64,000 nt of DNA from Caldifarciminota bacterium. GTDB taxonomy: Bacteria; Hydrothermota; UBA3073. The stretch covers positions 1-64,000 of the forward strand of contig JAUWGP010000011.1 in the NCBI GenBank assembly GCA_030606335.1, in the 5' to 3' direction. The notes under the pieces were generated by a model that saw nothing but the letters and a program-made list of their open reading frames with translations, had not been told where the DNA came from and did not search any database. Made by a program: the position numbers and the translations under genes. The stretch's first letter is position 1. Every line of letters begins with the position of its first letter. Positions 59,976-64,000 of this stretch are shown one piece after another.

Positions 59976-61523
59976 ATGAGGGGAGATTTCAAAAACGAAG
60001 TTATCCTAGATTTCAAAAACAACGAGAATAAAAAATTGATGCAGAATGCCCTGACAAAAGTAAAGGGTGAATTGGGCAAAGAGTATCCCAACATAATCGG
60101 GGGAAAGAAAGGTAAAATTGTAACACCTATAAAATCTATAAATCCATCCCACAAGGATGATGTTGTAGGAATAGTTGAGAACTCATCTGTAGAAGACGCA
60201 GAGAGAGCACTCGAAGTAGCAACGGAGGTCTTTAAAAAATGGAGATATACAAAAGCAGAGGAAAGAGCAGAATACCTCTTTAAAATGGCAGATATAATGA
60301 GAAGAATGAGATATGAACTTGATGCCTGGCTCGTATATGAAGTTGGAAAATCCTGGCCTGAAGCAGATGGAGATATTGCAGAAGCAATAGACTTTCTTGA
60401 CTATTATGCCAGGGAGGTCATTAGATACGGTAAGGGAGGCGATATAACTCCATTTCCTGGTGAAAAACCTGAGATGTGGTATATACCACTTGGAGTTGGA
60501 GTATCTATACCACCCTGGAACTTTCCAATGTCTATACTTACTGGTATGACAGCCGCTGCATTTGGAGCAGGTAACACTGTTGTTTTAAAACCATCAAGTG
60601 ATTCTCCTGTTACAGGTGCGAAGTTCATGGAAATCGTTGAGGAAGCTGGTGTACCTGATGGTGTTGTAAACTACCTACCAGGAAGCGGAGGTAAGATTGG
60701 TGATATTCTTGTGAATTCTCCAAAGACACGATTTATAACATTTACAGGTTCTAAGGCAGTAGGCTTAAGAATAGTGGAGCTTGCTGCTAAACTATCCAAA
60801 GGTCAGAAATGGATAAAGAGAGTTATAGCTGAGATGGGTGGTAAAGATACGATTATAGTGGATTCTGAAACAGACCTTGATTCTGCAGTGAATGGAGTAA
60901 TTGTAGCAGCATTTGGATACCAGGGTCAGAAATGCTCAGCCTGTTCAAGAGCTATAGTTCTTGATGAAATTTACAACGAATTCATCGATAAACTTGTACA
61001 AAAAGGAAAAGAGATAAAACAAGGACTACCAGAAGACCCTGAAAACTTCATGGGTGCAGTAATAAATGAACGGGCATATAGAAGCATTCTTGAATATATA
61101 GAGGTTGGTAAAAAAGAAGGAAAACTCGTTCTTGGTGGTGAACCTGCTGAAGGCGATGGATACTATATAAAACCCACTATAATAACCGATTTAAACCCCA
61201 ACGCAAGAATAGCACAGGAAGAGATATTTGGTCCAGTACTTGCAGTCATACCCGCAAAGGATTTCGATGATGCTATGGATATAGCAAATGGTACAGATTA
61301 TGGACTAACTGGTGCAATATATACAAATAACAGAGAAAAGATAGAAAGGGCAAAGGTGGAATTCCATGTTGGAAACCTATATATAAACAGAAAATGCACA
61401 GGTGCTCTTGTAGGAGTTCATCCTTTTGGCGGGTTTAACCTTTCTGGAACTGATACGAAAACAGGTTCAAGGGATTATCTTCTCTTTTTCCTCCAGGCAA
61501 AGGCTATAACAGAGAAGGTGTAA
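59976..61523 (+). CDS. pruA: L-glutamate gamma-semialdehyde (delta-1-pyrroline-5-carboxylate) dehydrogenase
   Basis: 515 aa. Aldehyde dehydrogenase fold with PPWNFPMSI for NAD binding, general base Glu286 (AEMGGKD) and nucleophile Cys320 (GYQGQKCSACSRA). The extended N-terminal region and the C-terminal GTDTKTGSRDYLLFFLQAK are characteristic of the P5C dehydrogenase branch (RocA/PruA type). It oxidises glutamate semialdehyde from proline or arginine to glutamate. No proline dehydrogenase gene is adjacent. The start is preceded by ATATCGGGGGTTTT, the same G-run context as rplM. Confidence 0.88.
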   Translation: MRGDFKNEVILDFKNNENKKLMQNALTKVKGELGKEYPNIIGGKKGKIVTPIKSINPSHKDDVVGIVENSSVEDAERALEVATEVFKKWRYTKAEERAEYLFKMADIMRRMRYELDAWLVYEVGKSWPEADGDIAEAIDFLDYYAREVIRYGKGGDITPFPGEKPEMWYIPLGVGVSIPPWNFPMSILTGMTAAAFGAGNTVVLKPSSDSPVTGAKFMEIVEEAGVPDGVVNYLPGSGGKIGDILVNSPKTRFITFTGSKAVGLRIVELAAKLSKGQKWIKRVIAEMGGKDTIIVDSETDLDSAVNGVIVAAFGYQGQKCSACSRAIVLDEIYNEFIDKLVQKGKEIKQGLPEDPENFMGAVINERAYRSILEYIEVGKKEGKLVLGGEPAEGDGYYIKPTIITDLNPNARIAQEEIFGPVLAVIPAKDFDDAMDIANGTDYGLTGAIYTNNREKIERAKVEFHVGNLYINRKCTGALVGVHPFGGFNLSGTDTKTGSRDYLLFFLQAKAITEKV

Positions 61524-61533
61524 CACAGCTTAA

Positions 61534-61595
61534 GTATATCAGGTTATCAGAACATCAGTGGGAAGAGTATCAGGGAATCAGATTATCAGGTTATT
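61534..61595. repeat. ATCAG-rich repeat tract
   Basis: TATCAGGTTATCAGAACATC ... GTATCAGGGAATCAGATTATCAGG. Same family as 12245 and 45831. Confidence 0.6.
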
Positions 61596-61700
61596 TAGGA
61601 GTTTTATGTAATTTATTCTGCATTCTATTAATCCCTATAGTTGTCCACGTTGAATTATCTGATATTTCATAGTGTAATTGCTGACTAATCATTAAATACT

Positions 61701-63092
61701 ATGAATCTGAATAATCCCAAAAAATTCTTTATCAAGACGTATGGTTGTCAGATGAATGTGTATGATTCAAGGATGGTTGCATCCCTGTTTGAAGGTGAAG
61801 GACTTAAAGAGACTGATAATCAAGAAGATGCTGATATAATAATTATAAATACCTGTAGTGTAAGAGAACATGCAGAGCAAAGGGCACTTGGTAGAATATC
61901 GAGTCTCCAAAAATTAAGGAGAGAAAGGCCAACACTCCAAATTGGAGTGATTGGATGTATGGCAGAGCGCCTCGGCGATAATATCGTCGGGGCAGATTTT
62001 TTTATAGGTCCAAAGAAATACGATAGATTGGATGAGATTATAAAAAATATAGTAAGCAGTCCCAGTGGAATAGTTGAAGCATTCCACGGGATAAATATGC
62101 AGTATGCAATATGCAACATGCCGGTAGGAGCTCCGCCTTTGGCGGGGCGAAAACCTCCTCCTCCCTATCCTAATCCTGATAAAGACACATCTACCTTTCT
62201 TCCTGTAATGAGGGGATGTAATAACTTTTGCTCCTACTGTGTTGTTCCTTATTTAAGAGGAGAAGCAACATCAAGAAATCCTTATGATATTCTCGACGAA
62301 TTAGAATTCCTAAAAAATAGAGGTATAAAGGAAGTAACACTACTTGGTCAGAGTGTAAATGAATACCGATGGAACCAATTTGATTTTTCGGCTCTCCTAA
62401 AAATGATAGACAGAGTATCAAATGGAATAAGAATTAGATTCCTTACCTCGCATCCTGCATATATGAGCCATGAACTTATAGATTCAATGGCAAAATGCGA
62501 TTCTGTATGTGAGAATATTCATCTGCCAATCCAATCTGGCTCAGATAGAATCCTTAATATGATGGAAAGAAGGTATACGGTAGACACATACAGAAAATGG
62601 ATTCAGATAATGAGAGAAAGAATTCCAGACATTGCTATAACTACAGATATTATAGTGGGATTTCCCACAGAGACAGAAGAAGATTTCCAGAAAACACTCG
62701 ATATTGTTAGAGAGGAGAGATTCGACTTCGCATATATGTTTATGTACTCAAAGAGAGAAGGCACAAAGGCAGCAGGATTTTCTAATGATATCCCAGTCGA
62801 GGTGAAGAAGAAAAGACTCAAAGAGTTAATAGAACTCCAGAACAAAATGACAAAAGAAAAAAATAAAGAACTCGTGGGAAAGGATGTGGAAATTCTTATA
62901 GAAGGAAAAAGCAGGAGAGATGGCCTTCCAATGGGTAAAACCAGAACAAATAAGGAGGTAATAATTAAAAGCCCCTGGAATGATATTAAAACCTTAAATA
63001 TTGGAGATTTTACCAGAGTCTATGTCGAATCAATCTCTGGATGGACACCTGTAGGCAGGTTAATCAACATAGTAGGTTCATCTACTATTTAG
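61701..63092 (+). CDS. miaB: tRNA-2-methylthio-N6-dimethylallyladenosine synthase
   Basis: 463 aa. N-terminal UPF0004 domain with cluster-binding cysteines (KTYGCQMN, NTCSVRE, IGCMAE), radical-SAM core with CNNFCSYC, and a C-terminal TRAM domain (about 395-458). It adds the methylthio group to i6A37 of tRNAs. The linker between the first two domains (residues about 133-161, MQYAICNMPVGAPPLAGRKP) is unusual. It is encoded by 3.5 copies of a heptamer ATGCA(A/G)(T/C) and a CCGCC TTT GGCGG palindrome identical in core to the intergenic repeat at 59722. All are in frame. Confidence 0.93.
   Translation: MNLNNPKKFFIKTYGCQMNVYDSRMVASLFEGEGLKETDNQEDADIIIINTCSVREHAEQRALGRISSLQKLRRERPTLQIGVIGCMAERLGDNIVGADFFIGPKKYDRLDEIIKNIVSSPSGIVEAFHGINMQYAICNMPVGAPPLAGRKPPPPYPNPDKDTSTFLPVMRGCNNFCSYCVVPYLRGEATSRNPYDILDELEFLKNRGIKEVTLLGQSVNEYRWNQFDFSALLKMIDRVSNGIRIRFLTSHPAYMSHELIDSMAKCDSVCENIHLPIQSGSDRILNMMERRYTVDTYRKWIQIMRERIPDIAITTDIIVGFPTETEEDFQKTLDIVREERFDFAYMFMYSKREGTKAAGFSNDIPVEVKKKRLKELIELQNKMTKEKNKELVGKDVEILIEGKSRRDGLPMGKTRTNKEVIIKSPWNDIKTLNIGDFTRVYVESISGWTPVGRLINIVGSSTI
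62097..62145. repeat. in-frame heptamer tract and CCGCCTTTGGCGG palindrome inside miaB
   Basis: ATGCAGT ATGCAAT ATGCAAC ATGC followed by CTCCGCCTTTGGCGGGGC. The palindrome core matches the intergenic copy at 59722-59738. Confidence 0.7.
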
Positions 63093-63125
63093 TTGATTCA
63101 AAACCCAGCATTTGCTTTAAAAAAA

Positions 63126-63160
63126 GATTGCTTCTCTCTCGCTCGCACTTCTTGATGGAC
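63126..63160. repeat. ATTGCGA-family repeat, degenerate copy F
   Basis: GATTGCTTCTCTCTCGCTCG CACTTCTTGATGGAC, half of the element. Confidence 0.4.
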
Positions 63161-63201
63161 ATGGTAAGCTAATTTCTTTTTACAAAAACTTATCTATCCT
63201 C

Positions 63202-64000
63202 TTATTTTATATTCACCTGGTTGGGTGGTTTCTTACCCTCAAGACCTGCAATCAAGTTTTCGACTGCCATTACAGCCATCTTATTCCTTGCCTCATGGGT
63301 AGCACTGCCTATATGAGGTAACAAGACCACATTAGTTAATTCAATCAATTCCTCGGGGATATTTGGTTCGTCTTCATAAACATCCAGACCCGCTCCACCT
63401 ATTTTACCATCCTTCAATGCTCGTATAAGCGCCTTTTCATCTACAATTGGTCCCCTTGACGTATTGATAAGACAAGCAGTCGGTTTTAATAGAGAAATTT
63501 CCCTTGCACCTATTAAATGATGGGTACTTTCTTTTAAAGATATATGTAATGAAATGAAGTCGGATTTCCTTAATAACTCTTCTATCTTTACCCTCTTCGC
63601 CCCAGTTTTTTTCTCGAGGACCTCATTTATATACGGATCACTATATAGAACTTTAACACCAAATCCTATTCCTTTGAGGATAAAGGCAGTGCCTATCCTT
63701 CCGGCTCCAATGATACCAAGAATCTTTCCCTTTAATCCCTCTCCCAGCAAAAGAGTGGGCGACCATCCGTCAAATCTTCCTTCTCTTGAAAACTTATCTG
63801 CCTCTACAATCCTTCTCGTGCAGGCAAAGAGAAGAGCCCACGCAAGCTCAGCAGTTGCATCAGTAAGAACACCCGGTGTATTTGTTACTATAATCCCCTT
63901 ATTAGTGGCATAGTCTATATCAATGTTGTCATATCCCACGGCACAGTTAGCTATAATCCTTAGTTTTCGACCACTATCTATAACATTTCTTGTAATCGGG
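63202..64000 (-). CDS. D-2-hydroxyacid dehydrogenase (glyoxylate/hydroxypyruvate reductase type), 5' end beyond the window
   Basis: At least 266 aa, continuing past the right edge. The track's Met is an internal GTG, and upstream codons remain open and homologous (PITRNVIDSGRKLRIIANCA then VGYDN). The NAD-binding domain has GIIGAGRIGTAF, with catalytic Arg in INTSRGPIVDE, Glu in GLDVYEDEPNIPEEL and His in LLPHIGSATHEAR. This pattern and the VGYDNID motif fit GyaR-type glyoxylate reductases. Substrate (glyoxylate, hydroxypyruvate or phosphoglycerate) cannot be fixed from the fragment. Confidence 0.88.
   Translation of the reverse strand, partial: PITRNVIDSGRKLRIIANCAVGYDNIDIDYATNKGIIVTNTPGVLTDATAELAWALLFACTRRIVEADKFSREGRFDGWSPTLLLGEGLKGKILGIIGAGRIGTAFILKGIGFGVKVLYSDPYINEVLEKKTGAKRVKIEELLRKSDFISLHISLKESTHHLIGAREISLLKPTACLINTSRGPIVDEKALIRALKDGKIGGAGLDVYEDEPNIPEELIELTNVVLLPHIGSATHEARNKMAVMAVENLIAGLEGKKPPNQVNIK

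Overview
The window is 64 kb of an AT-rich bacterial chromosome with frequent AGA/AGG and ATA codons. The outer membrane is double: there is an OmpA-type barrel, a Wzi-like barrel, Wzx/Wzy-type polysaccharide genes and a periplasmic PpiD/SurA-type chaperone. No rRNA, CRISPR array, complete insertion sequence or prophage was seen. Core genes dominate. The exact phylum cannot be read from the sequence. The mix of repeats, the AT-rich and often Shine-Dalgarno-less starts and the gene content would fit an uncultured FCB-like lineage (WOR-3/TA06 type), but this is an inference of low confidence.

Layout. 1-1.0 kb is an accessory left edge: a promoter and the first codons of a gene running out of the window, a 137-bp element with inverted ends, a hicB-hicA deletion remnant, and two copies of a tRNA 5'-end fragment. 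From 1.0 to 19.3 kb everything reads on the minus strand: tRNA-His, fabG, a LipM-like octanoyltransferase, ptsN-like EIIA, a queuosine-precursor transporter, and an extended macromolecular-synthesis cluster (rpsU, mutS2, a four-helix-bundle protein, dnaG, rpoD), then dnaJ, dnaK, grpE, lepB, lepA, panC and folK. A divergent promoter pair at about 19.5 kb starts folK leftward and ftcD (formiminotransferase-cyclodeaminase) rightward.

21.5-37.4 kb is one plus-strand exopolysaccharide/capsule locus behind a near-perfect sigma-70 promoter. It holds a GT4, a Wzx flippase, a Wzy/WaaL-type polymerase or ligase, a 1001-aa clan GH-A-like glycoside hydrolase, five further glycosyltransferases, a priming polyprenyl-phosphate sugar transferase and a Wzi-like barrel. 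Between promoter and first gene lies an intrinsic terminator with a matching antiterminator and a competing upstream hairpin, which I read as an attenuator. No Wza/Wzc genes are present in the window.

37.5-51.1 kb carries an OmpA fusion protein, guaB, hslV, hslU (separated from hslV by 472 bp of repeats), an EIIA paralogue without its active-site histidine, aspS, def, rplM-rpsI with a UDP-HexNAc 6-dehydrogenase behind them, an ftsB/divIC-like gene, coaD, and a coupled thpR-PAP2 pair on the minus strand. 51.8-64 kb carries an APC permease fused to an EIIA domain, an M16 protease, a TIM-barrel isomerase-like protein, ppiD-like, tRNA-Arg, radC, a delta-1-pyrroline-5-carboxylate dehydrogenase, miaB and a 2-hydroxyacid dehydrogenase cut by the right edge.

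Intergenic DNA is unusually rich in short repeat families: twin-hairpin GGAGT...ACTCC elements, CCCTGTTAAATA inverted-end elements, ATTGCGA elements, a 175-bp element with inverted ends, a ~200-bp module upstream of both lepB and ppiD, and heptanucleotide tracts. Some have entered coding regions in frame (lepA, the wzi-like gene, miaB). These repeats and the attenuated polysaccharide locus are the most unusual features.
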